Assembly (NCBI RefSeq): GCF_001592945.1
Contig: NZ_LRPB01000048.1
Span: 248,001-312,000 of the forward strand
Origin: Roseivirga seohaensis
GTDB taxonomy: Bacteria; Bacteroidota; Bacteroidia; Cytophagales; Cyclobacteriaceae
DNA length: 64,000 bases
Reading direction: 5' to 3'
The first letter of the stretch is position 1; each line of letters begins with the position of its first letter. The notes below the pieces were generated by a model. That model did not search any database. It was given only the letters and a program-made list of their open reading frames with translations, and had not been told where the DNA came from. Shown one piece after another: positions 32,443 to 42,343 of this stretch. The translations under genes were made by a program, and so were the position numbers.

Positions 32443-34869
32443 ATGAAGTCAGTCAAGTTTTTAGTCAGCTTACTTTTTACCCTTGGCATTTTTTACGGAC
32501 TAAACACCAAGTTTGGAGATATCCCCCCGATGGGGAAATTTCTAAGCCCGAACCAAGGTTTCTGGAAAAACGAAGTCACGGAGTCTGATGTGGCAAAAGA
32601 AACTTTAGAAATTTCTGGACTGAAAAGCCCTGTAACCGTGCATTATGATGAATCTCTGATTCCTCATGTATTCGCTCAAAATGACGAAGATTTGTACAGA
32701 GCTCAAGGTTACATCACGGCCCAACACCGACTGTGGCAACTTGAATTTCAGACCTTTGCTTCGGGCGGTAGACTTTCAGAAATAGTAGGCGAAGCGGCCA
32801 TTGAATACGACCGAGGCCAACGCAGAAAAGGAATGGGCTTTGGAGCTGACAATGCTTTAAAGGAGATGATGAAGCACCCTGAAGAAGTGAAACTACTTGA
32901 AGCTTACCGAGATGGAATTAATGCATACATCGAAAGTTTGAGTGTAGGAGAACTTCCGGTGGAGTACAAAATATTAGATTATCAGCCCGAACCTTGGACG
33001 ACCAAGAAAACTGCACTGCTACTAATGTACATGACGGATATGTTGGCTGGGCGCGATGTAGATTTGGAAAATACGAATTTCGTGAAGCTATTTGGGCAAG
33101 AAATTTTCGATTTACTCTTCCCAAATTTTTATGCTGACCAAGACCCTGTAATACCTCAAGAAAGAGACTGGAGTAGTTTTGATTTGGAAACCGTAGAAAA
33201 GCCAGACGTTGACTTTCCTAGTGATTTCATTAAAGAAACCATGGACAAGCCTAATCCGCACAACGGAAGTAACAACTGGGCTATAGCGCCATCCAAATCA
33301 GTTTCTGGCAATCCAATTTTAGCCAATGACCCGCATTTACAACTCAACTTGCCTTCGATCTGGTATGTAATGCAATTGGCCACTCCTGAGAAAAACACCT
33401 TTGGCGCTACACTTCCTGGGGCAATGGGAATCATTATTGGCTTCAACCAAAACATAGCTTGGGGCGTAACCAATGCCACCCGCGATGTAAAAGATTGGTA
33501 CAAAATCGAATTTCAAGACGAAAATAGAAAAGCGTATAAGTATGATAATGAATGGAAAGCCACTACTGAGGTAATAGAAGAGATCAAAGTAAGAGGGAAA
33601 TCTACGGTATACGACACCGTGACTTACACCCATTATGGACCTGTAACCTACGACCATACTTTTAAAGGAAATGGTGAAAAAGTAGGCTACGCCATGAAAT
33701 GGACGGGCCATTTGCCTAACAATAACCAACAGACTTTTCTGGATTTAAATAAGGCCACAAACTATGCAGAATATGCGGCAGCACTAAAGCATTTTACTGC
33801 GCCAGCACAAAACTTTGTTTTCGCTTCGCGCGAAGGCGATATTGCCCTCTGGATTCAAGGAGAATTGGCCAATAAATGGCCGGAACAAGGTAAGTTTCTG
33901 ATGGATGGGTCAGATTCTAGATATGAATGGCAATCATTCATTCCTCAAAACCAAAATGCTTATGTAAAAAATCCTGAAAGAGGTTTTGTGAGTTCTGCCA
34001 ACCAACACCCCACCGATGAAAAGTATCCTTATTATGTATATGATGACGGTTATGAAACCTATCGTAACCGCGTAATCAATAACTTTTTCAGAAGTAAGGA
34101 GAAATTCAACATTCAAGATTTTAAAGATTTACAAGCCGATAACTTTAACCTAAAGGCAGCAGAGTTAATTCCTACCATGCTCGACAGTATGGACAGAAGT
34201 TCGCTTACTGCCCATGAAGAACAGATGCTCTCTACAATAGAAGATTGGGACTTCAACAATAACATTGATGCCGAGGGCGCTTCGATTTGGGAAAAGTGGT
34301 GGGATAACTTGTACCGAATGACTTGGGACGAACTGTACAACCTCGATGTCGCTATCAATCGCCCAAGCGATTACCAAACCATATGGTTACTAAAAAATCA
34401 GCCGAACCACCCTTGGTTCGATAGGAAGGAAACGCCAGAAATAGAAACCGCTAAAGAACTTTATTTTCAATCGTTTAGAGATGCCGTGCAAGACCTGACC
34501 GTTTGGCAATCTAGAACAGGGAAGTCCTTAAAATGGGTGGATTACAAAGGCACTTTTGTTGGGCATTTGCTACAAGCGTTACCTGCATTCTCGCGTTTCA
34601 ATTTACCTATTGGAGGAAATTCAGGCATTGTAAATGCCACGAGTGAAAATCATGGTCCTTCGTGGAGAATGATTGTTGAATTAGGCAACGAGCCCAATGC
34701 TTTGGGAATTTACCCTGGAGGCCAATCAGGAAACCCTGGTAGCAAATTCTATGACAATATGATTGATCGCTGGGCAGCTGGAGAATATATTCCACTCTTC
34801 TTTATGAAGTCCGCTGACCAAGCTTCAGACCATATCATTTTTTCTCAAAACCTAAGCCCAGCCAAGTAA
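32443..34869 (+). CDS. Penicillin acylase family Ntn-hydrolase
   Basis: A periplasmic acylase of about 808 residues that should cleave itself into alpha and beta subunits. The chosen start at 32443 gives an N-terminal hydrophobic signal segment (KFLVSLLFTLGIFYGL); the longer ORF from 32380 adds 21 residues without such logic. The nucleophile Ser276 is in NPHNGSNNWA, where cleavage would occur before Ser. Further family motifs are NDPHLQL and the PGAMGIIIGFNQNIAWGVTN stretch. Substrates of the family include beta-lactams, N-acyl-homoserine lactones and other amides. The physiological substrate is unknown. The next gene overlaps the stop by one base. Confidence 0.93.
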   Translation: MKSVKFLVSLLFTLGIFYGLNTKFGDIPPMGKFLSPNQGFWKNEVTESDVAKETLEISGLKSPVTVHYDESLIPHVFAQNDEDLYRAQGYITAQHRLWQLEFQTFASGGRLSEIVGEAAIEYDRGQRRKGMGFGADNALKEMMKHPEEVKLLEAYRDGINAYIESLSVGELPVEYKILDYQPEPWTTKKTALLLMYMTDMLAGRDVDLENTNFVKLFGQEIFDLLFPNFYADQDPVIPQERDWSSFDLETVEKPDVDFPSDFIKETMDKPNPHNGSNNWAIAPSKSVSGNPILANDPHLQLNLPSIWYVMQLATPEKNTFGATLPGAMGIIIGFNQNIAWGVTNATRDVKDWYKIEFQDENRKAYKYDNEWKATTEVIEEIKVRGKSTVYDTVTYTHYGPVTYDHTFKGNGEKVGYAMKWTGHLPNNNQQTFLDLNKATNYAEYAAALKHFTAPAQNFVFASREGDIALWIQGELANKWPEQGKFLMDGSDSRYEWQSFIPQNQNAYVKNPERGFVSSANQHPTDEKYPYYVYDDGYETYRNRVINNFFRSKEKFNIQDFKDLQADNFNLKAAELIPTMLDSMDRSSLTAHEEQMLSTIEDWDFNNNIDAEGASIWEKWWDNLYRMTWDELYNLDVAINRPSDYQTIWLLKNQPNHPWFDRKETPEIETAKELYFQSFRDAVQDLTVWQSRTGKSLKWVDYKGTFVGHLLQALPAFSRFNLPIGGNSGIVNATSENHGPSWRMIVELGNEPNALGIYPGGQSGNPGSKFYDNMIDRWAAGEYIPLFFMKSADQASDHIIFSQNLSPAK

Positions 34870-35225
34870 TGAAAACGTTCATCAATATTATTCTAACTGT
34901 TCTTATTGCCTTTATTTTAGGTCTGTTCCTTCCTTGGTGGTCAGTGATGATTGCTGGCTTTATTATGGGAGCCGTTGTAGGACTAAAAAAGGCCTCTTCT
35001 TTCTTTGTTCCCTTCTTGGCAATCGCCTTACTTTGGATCGTAAACGCATGGTTTCTGGCGCAACCCAACGATTTCACCATGACCAAGAAAATAGCGGTAC
35101 TATTACCATTAGAAGGAAATACCTTTTTGCTATTTCTGATTACTGGAATTATTGGGGGAATTGCTGCTGGAGTGGCCGGTGTTTTTGGTAACCAATGCAA
35201 GCAATTAATCGCAGGGAAAAAGTAG
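34869..35225 (+). CDS. Small integral membrane protein of unknown function
   Basis: A 118-residue protein with about four hydrophobic helices: residues 3-22, 25-45, 47-67 and 85-110. There is no recognisable domain. The start codon overlaps the stop of the acylase gene (TAATG), so the two are translated together, and the SerB-SerA fusion gene begins 1 base after its stop. It could be a membrane partner of the acylase or a general envelope protein. I cannot give a function. Confidence 0.75.
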   Translation: MKTFINIILTVLIAFILGLFLPWWSVMIAGFIMGAVVGLKKASSFFVPFLAIALLWIVNAWFLAQPNDFTMTKKIAVLLPLEGNTFLLFLITGIIGGIAAGVAGVFGNQCKQLIAGKK

Positions 35226-35226
35226 G

Positions 35227-37131
35227 ATGAAAATTGAAGAGGAAGAAAAACAGTATTTTGTAATTGATTTTGATAGTACTTTCACTCAAGTAGAAGCACT
35301 TGACATTTTAGGGGAAATTTCACTTTCTAACCATCCCGAAAAGAACGCTCGACTTCAGAAAATTAAAGACATTACCGACTTAGGGATGGCTGGAGAAATG
35401 TCGCTACGTGAATCACTTATTGCTCGTATTCAGTTGTTGAATGGCAATAAAGCACACCTTCCTGAGTTAATCTCCCGCTTATCGAAGCTAGTATCAAAGT
35501 CCATTGAAAGAAATAGTGTTTTCTTTAATGAGCACCCTGAAAACACTTTTATTATTTCGAATGGCTTCAAAGAGTTTATTGTACCTGTAGTCACCAAGTT
35601 TGGCATTAAAGCCGATCATGTTTTTGCCAACGATATGGTTTTTGATGAAGATGGCAACATTATCGACCTTAACCGCAACAATGTTCTTTCCATAAATGGA
35701 GGAAAAGTAAAGCAGATTGAAGCGTTAAAATTAAAGGGTCAAATCAATATGATTGGCGATGGTTACACCGATTACGAGGTGCGCCAAGCCGGAATGGCCA
35801 ATAACTTTTATGCTTATACCGAAAATGTAGAACGCGAACCCGTAAAGAAACATGCCGATCACATTGCCCCAAGTTTTGACGAAATTTTATACCACAAGAA
35901 AATGAGCGGAGCCCTATCCTACCCCAAAAACCGAATCAAAATGCTTTTGCTAGAAAGCGTTCATCCCAATGCGCTGGCCAAATTAAAAGAAGAAGGCTTT
36001 AGTGTTGAAAGTTATCCTGCAGGTTTAGACGAAGATGAGCTTTGCGAGAAAATTAAAGGCATTCACGTTTTAGGGCTGAGGTCGAAAACACAAGTAACAG
36101 CCAAAGTAATTAGCGAAGCTGATAAGCTGATGGCCATGGGTGCTTTTTGTATTGGCACCAACCAAATTGACACTGGGGCAGCGCTAGAAGCTGGAATCCC
36201 TGTTTTTAATGCGCCTTTTAGCAATACACGCTCGGTAGTAGAATTGGCCATAGCCGAAATGATTAGCCTGATGCGTGGCATTTCTGACAAGAACAGAGAT
36301 ATGCACCAAGGCATTTGGGCTAAAACAGCTAAAAATAGCTTCGAAATTCGAGGAAAGAAATTGGGTATTATTGGTTACGGAAGTATTGGCGCACAACTTT
36401 CTGTTTTGGCCGAAAACCTTGGTATGGATGTTTATTACTACGATTTGGTTGAAAAACTAGCGCTAGGGAACGCCACAAAGTGTGATACCATAGAAGAATT
36501 ACTATCTATTGCAGATGTGGTTTCTTTACACATAGATGGCCGACCAGAAAATGGAAACTTCTTTCTAAGAGAGCATTTTCAGATGATGAAGGATGGCGTT
36601 ATTTTCTTGAACTTGGCCCGTGGCCCAGTAGTTGACATTCTCGCTTTAAAAGAAGCCATTTTGAGTGGCAAAGTAATTGGCGCAGGAGTTGACGTTTTTC
36701 CAGAAGAACCTAAAAGCAACAACGATCCTTTTACTTCGGAACTCATGGGTTTACCCAACACCATTCTTACCCCACATATTGGCGGAAGCACTTTGGAAGC
36801 TCAAGAGAACATTGCTGATTTTGTGCCGCGTAAAATCATGGACTACATCAATACTGGAAATACAGAAAACAGTGTCAACTTCCCGAATATCACCTTGCCT
36901 CCACTGAAAGATGCGCATAGACTTATTCATATCCATAAAAACCGACCGGGGGTTTTAGCTAAAATCAACAATACTTTAGCCGAATTTGAAGCCAACATTG
37001 TTGGGCAATATCTAAAAACCAATGAGTCCATCGGTTATGTGATTACTGACATTAATAAGCAGTATGGCAAAGAACTCAGCAAAGCCATGAAAAAGATTGA
37101 GCACACCATAAAATTCAGAATGCTCTATTAA
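35227..37131 (+). CDS. SerB-SerA fusion: phosphoserine phosphatase-like HAD domain plus D-3-phosphoglycerate dehydrogenase
   Basis: A 634-residue cytoplasmic fusion. Residues about 8-225 are a phosphoserine-phosphatase-type HAD domain with all motifs: nucleophile Asp14 and acid Asp16 in DFDST, Ser in IISNGF, Lys in the NGGKVKQIEAL stretch, and Asp in MIGDGYTDYE. Residues about 235-555 are phosphoglycerate dehydrogenase with LRSKT, the NAD motif GIIGYGSIG, NLARGPVVD, PEEP and TPHIGGST. Residues about 560-634 form an ACT domain, a likely serine-feedback site. Steps one and three of serine synthesis would thus be joined; SerC for step two is not in the window. A strong terminator follows. Confidence 0.9.
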   Translation: MKIEEEEKQYFVIDFDSTFTQVEALDILGEISLSNHPEKNARLQKIKDITDLGMAGEMSLRESLIARIQLLNGNKAHLPELISRLSKLVSKSIERNSVFFNEHPENTFIISNGFKEFIVPVVTKFGIKADHVFANDMVFDEDGNIIDLNRNNVLSINGGKVKQIEALKLKGQINMIGDGYTDYEVRQAGMANNFYAYTENVEREPVKKHADHIAPSFDEILYHKKMSGALSYPKNRIKMLLLESVHPNALAKLKEEGFSVESYPAGLDEDELCEKIKGIHVLGLRSKTQVTAKVISEADKLMAMGAFCIGTNQIDTGAALEAGIPVFNAPFSNTRSVVELAIAEMISLMRGISDKNRDMHQGIWAKTAKNSFEIRGKKLGIIGYGSIGAQLSVLAENLGMDVYYYDLVEKLALGNATKCDTIEELLSIADVVSLHIDGRPENGNFFLREHFQMMKDGVIFLNLARGPVVDILALKEAILSGKVIGAGVDVFPEEPKSNNDPFTSELMGLPNTILTPHIGGSTLEAQENIADFVPRKIMDYINTGNTENSVNFPNITLPPLKDAHRLIHIHKNRPGVLAKINNTLAEFEANIVGQYLKTNESIGYVITDINKQYGKELSKAMKKIEHTIKFRMLY

Positions 37132-37145
37132 ACGGATGAACTACA

Positions 37146-37181
37146 AACCAAAAAAGTCTGGCAAGCCAGACTTTTTTGGTT
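37146..37181. terminator. Bidirectional Rho-independent terminator
   Basis: A perfect 17-base stem (AACCAAAAAAGTCTGGC and its complement) with a 2-base centre lies 15 bases after the serA fusion stop. It has an A-run on one side and a T-run on the other, so it can end transcription from both convergent genes (35227-37131 and 37200-37622). Confidence 0.92.
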
Positions 37182-37199
37182 CTATTTAAAAGAGACTAA

Positions 37200-37622
37200 T
37201 TACTTAGCTCTCCAAGCTTCTTGTTTAGCATTTTCACCAACCGTTACCAACAAACGGGTTGGGCCTGGCACTAATACCAACTTCACTTCTTGGTTAGGAA
37301 AATCGTCTACCTCTACAGGCACTCCTTCACCAAATTCAACATCATATCCGTACTTACCATCTTTATCTCGTTGCAAACGAATATAATTTTTGGCAAAATA
37401 GGCGATAGGCAGAAGCACATCATTATCAGGGCAAAATTCATCGTGCACTAAAGCAATGGCTTCTTCAAGTTCAGAACCGAACTCTTCGATAAACGCATCT
37501 TCTAGATCGTGGAGCTCTTCCTCCAAGTCATCGTAGCGTTCATCACTATAATCCATGTCGTCCAACTCATTGATTTTCTCTGCAATGGCAGCAAAATCAT
37601 CATTCAGTTTCTCTACATTCAT
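37200..37622 (-). CDS. Conserved acidic protein of unknown function
   Basis: A 140-residue soluble protein, strongly acidic, without signal peptide or membrane helix. Residues 1-60 look helical with many Asp/Glu (a run such as YDDLEEELHDLEDAF), and residues 70-140 look like beta strands. No domain is recognised. It is expressed alone: it converges on the serA fusion gene across a shared terminator and diverges from the phosphoglucomutase gene. Coding character is good (codon use like its neighbours). Confidence 0.75.
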   Translation of the reverse strand: MNVEKLNDDFAAIAEKINELDDMDYSDERYDDLEEELHDLEDAFIEEFGSELEEAIALVHDEFCPDNDVLLPIAYFAKNYIRLQRDKDGKYGYDVEFGEGVPVEVDDFPNQEVKLVLVPGPTRLLVTVGENAKQEAWRAK

Positions 37623-37792
37623 ATTCTAAATACTAGGCGTAGCACAAAGAATGCAAGTTCAATTAAAACATGCAAGGCATAACAGAAAAAGGTTTACTAG
37701 AGGTCAATTTCCTTTTTAAAAGCAAGTAGAAAACCTAACTTTACCCAACGTATTTCTTAGTACCATACTATTACATCTCACCTTAATTAATT

Positions 37793-39508
37793 ATGACAAC
37801 CAACATTCAAGACAAGGTAAATACTTGGTTAAATAGTAGCATTGACGAGGCCAGCAAAGCGGCCATTCGTTCGCTTTCTGCTGAAGAATTGAACGAAGCT
37901 TTTTATAAAGATCTAGAATTTGGCACTGGAGGTTTAAGGGGGATTATGGGAGTTGGTTCTAACAGAATCAACAAATACACCATTGGAATGGCTACTCAAG
38001 GCTTGGCCAATTACTTAGTTAAAGCCTTTCCGAATGAAGCTATAAAAGTAGCCATAGCACATGATAGCCGTAATAACAGCCGATTCTTTGCAGAAACTAC
38101 CGCTGCGGTTTTCTCAGCCAATGGCATCCACGTTTACCTTTTCGAAAGCCTTCGCCCAACGCCTGAGCTTTCATTTGCCATTAGAGAATTAGGTTGTAAA
38201 AGTGGCGTGGTGCTCACAGCTTCGCATAACCCAAGAGAATACAATGGCTACAAAGCCTACTGGGACGATGGTGCGCAAGTAATTGCCCCTCACGATAAAA
38301 ATATCATAGCCGAAGTACAAGCCATAGCCGGAATTGAAGCGATTAAGTTTGAAAAAGACGACAGTAAAATTGAATTACTTGGGCACGAAATAGATGAGAA
38401 GTATCTGAATGCCATTGAGAAGTTAACCTTGGCTCCAGAAGCCATCAAAAACCAGAAAGACCTTAAAATTGTATTCTCCCCCATTCATGGAACTGGCATT
38501 ACTTTGGTGCCCGGAATACTAAAGCGAAAAGGTTTTGAAAACGTATTCGTGGTAGAAGAACAGGCCGAACCCAATGGCGATTTCCCTACTGTAGTTTACC
38601 CAAATCCTGAGGAAAAAGAAGCAATGACTTTGGCACTGACTAAAGCCAAAGAGTTAGATGCCGACCTTGTAATGGCCACCGACCCCGATGCCGATCGTGT
38701 AGGAATGGCTGCTAAAAATGATGAGGGTGAGTTTGAATTACTGAACGGAAATCAAGCTGCTAGTCTTCTGATTTACTACTTACTTAGAAAGTGGAAAGAG
38801 AATGGCAAACTCAATGGCAAGCAGATGATTATTAAAACCATTGTAACCACTGATTTGCTTACCCGAATTGCAGAAAAATTTGAGGTAGACTGCCCTGAAA
38901 CGCTCACAGGCTTTAAATACATTGCCGCACTTATAAGACAAGAAGAAGGTAAAAAGGAATTCATTGGCGGAGGCGAAGAAAGCTATGGCTACATGATTAG
39001 CGATTTTGTACGCGATAAAGACGCTGTTGCTTCTTGTGCCATGCTTGCCGAAATGTGTGCTTGGGCCAAAGATCAAGGCATGTCTGTTTTCGACCTTCTA
39101 AAACAGGTGTATATTGAAAACGGATTCTACTTAGAAACGCTAGTTTCAATGACCAAAAAAGGCATGAAAGGCGCTGATGAAATCAAACAAATGATGGTGG
39201 ATATGCGCGAAAAAACACCAACCACAATAGCAGGAAGCAAAGTAATTAAAACCATGGACTACCAGAGCTTGGTAGAAAAAGACATGATTTCAGGCTCGGA
39301 AAAAGCGATTGATCAGCCAAAATCAAATGTACTACAATTCTATTTAGAAGATGGCACTAAAATATCGGCTAGACCTTCTGGTACCGAACCAAAAATTAAA
39401 TTTTATATCAGCGTGAACGCTGCGCTCAAATCTGCTGTTGACTTTTACGAAACAAAGCAGTTTCTAGAATCCCGAATTGAAACCATCAAAAAAGATTTAA
39501 ACCTATGA
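37793..39508 (+). CDS. Phosphoglucomutase/phosphomannomutase
   Basis: A 571-residue alpha-D-phosphohexomutase of the long PgcA/PGM2 type. It interconverts hexose 1- and 6-phosphates, supplying glucose-1-phosphate or mannose-1-phosphate for nucleotide sugars. The phosphoserine is Ser144 in LTASHNPREYNG. The metal loop is ATDPDADRVG near 300, the sugar loop is GGGEESYG near 395, and the phosphate-binding loop is RPSGTEPKIKFY near the C-terminus. It overlaps the start of the DinB-like gene by 4 bases. The substrate preference (Glc or Man) is not readable. Confidence 0.93.
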   Translation: MTTNIQDKVNTWLNSSIDEASKAAIRSLSAEELNEAFYKDLEFGTGGLRGIMGVGSNRINKYTIGMATQGLANYLVKAFPNEAIKVAIAHDSRNNSRFFAETTAAVFSANGIHVYLFESLRPTPELSFAIRELGCKSGVVLTASHNPREYNGYKAYWDDGAQVIAPHDKNIIAEVQAIAGIEAIKFEKDDSKIELLGHEIDEKYLNAIEKLTLAPEAIKNQKDLKIVFSPIHGTGITLVPGILKRKGFENVFVVEEQAEPNGDFPTVVYPNPEEKEAMTLALTKAKELDADLVMATDPDADRVGMAAKNDEGEFELLNGNQAASLLIYYLLRKWKENGKLNGKQMIIKTIVTTDLLTRIAEKFEVDCPETLTGFKYIAALIRQEEGKKEFIGGGEESYGYMISDFVRDKDAVASCAMLAEMCAWAKDQGMSVFDLLKQVYIENGFYLETLVSMTKKGMKGADEIKQMMVDMREKTPTTIAGSKVIKTMDYQSLVEKDMISGSEKAIDQPKSNVLQFYLEDGTKISARPSGTEPKIKFYISVNAALKSAVDFYETKQFLESRIETIKKDLNL

Positions 39509-39960
39509 GCATTGCAGCCCAATCCATTTCAGAATTAATCAACCGTGATTTAGACCGCCTTTCAAACGAAGTAGAAGCTTACTCAAAGGAAGAAAACCTT
39601 TGGATTACAGAGGGCGAAATCACAAATACAGCCGGAAACCTAACGCTTCATCTTTGTGGAAATTTGCAGCACTTTATAGGAACCGTTCTGGGAAAAACGG
39701 GATACGAACGGAATAGAGATTTTGAGTTTGCAGCGAAAAACATAAGCCGCGCGGAACTGCTTGGCTCAATTCAAGAAACTAAAACAGCAGTGCGCGACAC
39801 GCTTCAACGTTTGCCAGAATCGGTATTGAATTACCCCTACCCGCTGCGAGTTTTTAATAATAAAGAAATGAGCACGCTGTTCTTTCTTATTCACCTTCAA
39901 GGCCATCTAAACTACCATTTAGGACAAATTAATTACCATCGCAGGATTCTAGATAAATGA
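39505..39960 (+). CDS. DinB-like/DUF1572-type protein
   Basis: A 151-residue four-helix-bundle protein of the DinB/YfiT superfamily, whose members often bind a metal through three histidines and serve as thiol-dependent transferases. Candidate ligands are His in TLHLCGNLQHF near residue 50 and His residues in HLQGHLNYHLGQ near residue 134. No DNA-damage role can be read from it. It overlaps both the phosphoglucomutase gene and murB by 4 bases, so it is co-translated with them. The biochemical function is unknown. Confidence 0.78.
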   Translation: MSIAAQSISELINRDLDRLSNEVEAYSKEENLWITEGEITNTAGNLTLHLCGNLQHFIGTVLGKTGYERNRDFEFAAKNISRAELLGSIQETKTAVRDTLQRLPESVLNYPYPLRVFNNKEMSTLFFLIHLQGHLNYHLGQINYHRRILDK

Positions 39961-40973
39961 TTAAACTAGAACAGAACGTTTCCCTCAAACCCTTCAATAC
40001 CTTTGGATTAGAGGCCAAAGCTGCCCATTTTATTGCATTCACTACGGTAAACGAGTTGCTAGAAGCACTCAAAATGATTGAGTCTGACGAACCATTAATG
40101 GTTTTAGGGGGCGGTAGCAATATTCTACTCACAAAAGATTTTGAAGGCGTTGTTCTTAAAAACGAACTTCAAGGAATAGACCTTATTGATGAAGACAGAA
40201 ACCATGTTTGGATCAAAGCCATGGCAGGTGAAAATTGGCATCAATTTGTTTTGCATTGTATTGAAAATGGCTGGGCTGGCTTAGAAAACCTTTCTCTTAT
40301 TCCTGGAACAGTGGGTGCGGCACCTATGCAGAACATTGGCGCGTACGGAGTAGAAATTAAAGATGTTTTCCACTCATTAGAAGCGGTTGAAATAGCATCA
40401 GGAAAATACCAAGAATTTACAGCCGAGGAATGTGAGTTTGGTTATCGCGAAAGCGTTTTCAAAACTTCCTTGAAAGGAAAATACATCATTACTTCCGTAG
40501 TATTTAGGTTAGATAAAACCCCAACCTTTAACACTTCCTACGGTGCTATTCAGGCTACTTTAGACGAAATGGGAGTAACCGATTTGAGTATTAAAGCCAT
40601 TAGCGATGCAGTTATCAAAATCAGGCAAAGTAAGCTTCCCGACCCTGTAGAAATTGGTAATTCTGGCAGCTTCTTTAAAAACCCTACCATCGACAATATT
40701 GACTATGAAGGCCTTAGGGCTGAATTCCCAAGTATTCCGGGGTACAAACTACCTGAACAAAAAGTAAAAATTCCAGCAGCTTGGCTCATTGAACAAGCAG
40801 GATGGAAAGGAAAAACCTTTGGTGAAATTGGTGTACACAAAAATCACCCCCTCGTTTTGGTAAATTACGGCAATGGAAAAGGAGAAGACATCAAGAAACT
40901 AGCTTTGGAAATAAAGGCTTCTGTTGCTTCTAAATTTGGAATCGAAATCACCCCTGAAGTGAATATCATTTAA
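39957..40973 (+). CDS. murB: UDP-N-acetylenolpyruvoylglucosamine reductase
   Basis: FAD-dependent reductase of peptidoglycan precursor synthesis that turns UDP-GlcNAc-enolpyruvate into UDP-MurNAc. It has 338 residues, the E. coli-like type I length. The FAD motif LGGGSNILL is near residue 50, IPGTVGAAPMQNIGAYG near 117, the catalytic Ser in GNSGSFFKNP near 236, and the C-terminal Glu in ITPEVNII. Its start overlaps the DinB-like gene by 4 bases. The assignment is secure. Confidence 0.95.
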   Translation: MIKLEQNVSLKPFNTFGLEAKAAHFIAFTTVNELLEALKMIESDEPLMVLGGGSNILLTKDFEGVVLKNELQGIDLIDEDRNHVWIKAMAGENWHQFVLHCIENGWAGLENLSLIPGTVGAAPMQNIGAYGVEIKDVFHSLEAVEIASGKYQEFTAEECEFGYRESVFKTSLKGKYIITSVVFRLDKTPTFNTSYGAIQATLDEMGVTDLSIKAISDAVIKIRQSKLPDPVEIGNSGSFFKNPTIDNIDYEGLRAEFPSIPGYKLPEQKVKIPAAWLIEQAGWKGKTFGEIGVHKNHPLVLVNYGNGKGEDIKKLALEIKASVASKFGIEITPEVNII

Positions 40974-41027
40974 TCCTTCTTCAACTGGTTTCAATTCCAT
41001 AAATTCGACCCCTCAAATTTATCCAAG

Positions 41028-42239
41028 ATGTCGAAACGTACACCCGCCATGCCGTTTATTTTGGCAACCATTCTGATTGACATTATTGGAATTGGAATTG
41101 TACTGCCCGTAGTGCCTACGCTTATTTTAGAGCTGGGAGGTGAGTCCATCAGCGAAACAGCCAAAATTGGCGGCTTGCTCGCTCTGTCTTATGCTTCAAT
41201 GCAGTTTATCTTTTCGCCTATTTTAGGAGGTTTAAGCGACAAGTATGGCAGACGCCCGATTCTTCTTATCTCATTATTTGCATTAGGCATCGACTATTTT
41301 ATTGCGGCCTTATCACCGACTTTGACTTGGCTTTTTCTGGCTAGAATTGTAGCTGGAATTGGCGGAGCAAGCATTACAACGGCCATGGCCTATATTGTCG
41401 ATGTAAGTCCACCAGAAAAACGTGCTCAAAATTTCGGTATGATTGGAGCAGCCTTTGGCGTTGGCTTTATCATTGGCCCGCTGACCGGAGGTTTACTTGG
41501 CGAAATTGGACCAAGGGTACCTTTTTTCGTAGCAGGTTGCTTAGCACTTCTCAATTGGCTGTATGGCTATTTCATCCTTCCAGAATCGTTAACTCCTGAA
41601 AATAGAAGACCTTTTTCGTGGAAACGGGCTAACCCAATTGGTTCATTAGCACAACTAAAGAAATATCCCGTCATCATGGGTTTAGTATTGTCTTTGGTAT
41701 TGATCTACATTGCCGCCCATGCCGTGCAAAGCAACTGGTCGTTTTTTGTGATTGAAGAATTTCAATGGTCAGAAGCCCAAATCGGATACTCTTTGGCATT
41801 TGTAGGACTGATGGTAGCCTTAGTACAAGGACTGCTTATTCGCGTGGCTGTACCTAAGTTAGGACAGAAACGCGCTGTCTATATTGGCATTACCTTTTAT
41901 GCTTTGGGTTTATTACTCTTCGCATTCGCTAATAAATCATGGATGATGTATGCCTTTATGATTCCCTATGCTTTGGGCGGTTTGGCTGGGCCAACACTTC
42001 AAGCCATTATGTCGTCACAAGTACCTGCCAATGAGCAAGGTGAATTACAAGGCGGTTTAACCAGCTTAATTAGTGTTACCTCAATTATAGGCCCACCTTT
42101 AATGACAGGTATTTTTGCTTACTTCACTACCGAAGGCAACTTCTATTTTGCGGGAGCCGCCTTTTTGCTTGGTGCAATTCTTACATTTCTGAGTGTAATT
42201 TTTGCTTACCGAACCCTACGCAAAACTAACTTGAGTTAG
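41028..42239 (+). CDS. MFS transporter, TetA-like drug exporter
   Basis: A 403-residue major facilitator protein with twelve predicted membrane helices. Motif A is GGLSDKYGRRPILL near residue 66, and a motif C-like GXXXGPXXGG stretch (FIIGPLTGG) is in helix five near residue 152. It resembles the TetA branch of drug:proton antiporters (DHA1), so efflux of a small molecule is likely. The actual substrate is not evident, and resistance should not be assumed. It starts 54 bases after murB. A short hairpin (42257-42284) follows the stop. Confidence 0.87.
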   Translation: MSKRTPAMPFILATILIDIIGIGIVLPVVPTLILELGGESISETAKIGGLLALSYASMQFIFSPILGGLSDKYGRRPILLISLFALGIDYFIAALSPTLTWLFLARIVAGIGGASITTAMAYIVDVSPPEKRAQNFGMIGAAFGVGFIIGPLTGGLLGEIGPRVPFFVAGCLALLNWLYGYFILPESLTPENRRPFSWKRANPIGSLAQLKKYPVIMGLVLSLVLIYIAAHAVQSNWSFFVIEEFQWSEAQIGYSLAFVGLMVALVQGLLIRVAVPKLGQKRAVYIGITFYALGLLLFAFANKSWMMYAFMIPYALGGLAGPTLQAIMSSQVPANEQGELQGGLTSLISVTSIIGPPLMTGIFAYFTTEGNFYFAGAAFLLGAILTFLSVIFAYRTLRKTNLS

Positions 42240-42343
42240 GTTTACCTTTAAAATTCATAACCAATACTGCTATTCCTTGGTTATACCTAGGGCATTAAAT
42301 CATTAATTCCGATCTTAGAATTTTATAACCAAAAGGCAGATTT

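Noticed and set aside
41028-42239. Tetracycline resistance gene
   Set aside because: The protein has the TetA-like MFS pattern, but efflux substrate cannot be judged from motifs; only a general exporter is called.
42257-42284. Inverted repeat ATAACCAA/TTGGTTAT after the MFS gene
   Set aside because: The stem is 8 bases with a 12-base loop and no T-run, so I do not call it a terminator; an operator is possible but unsupported.
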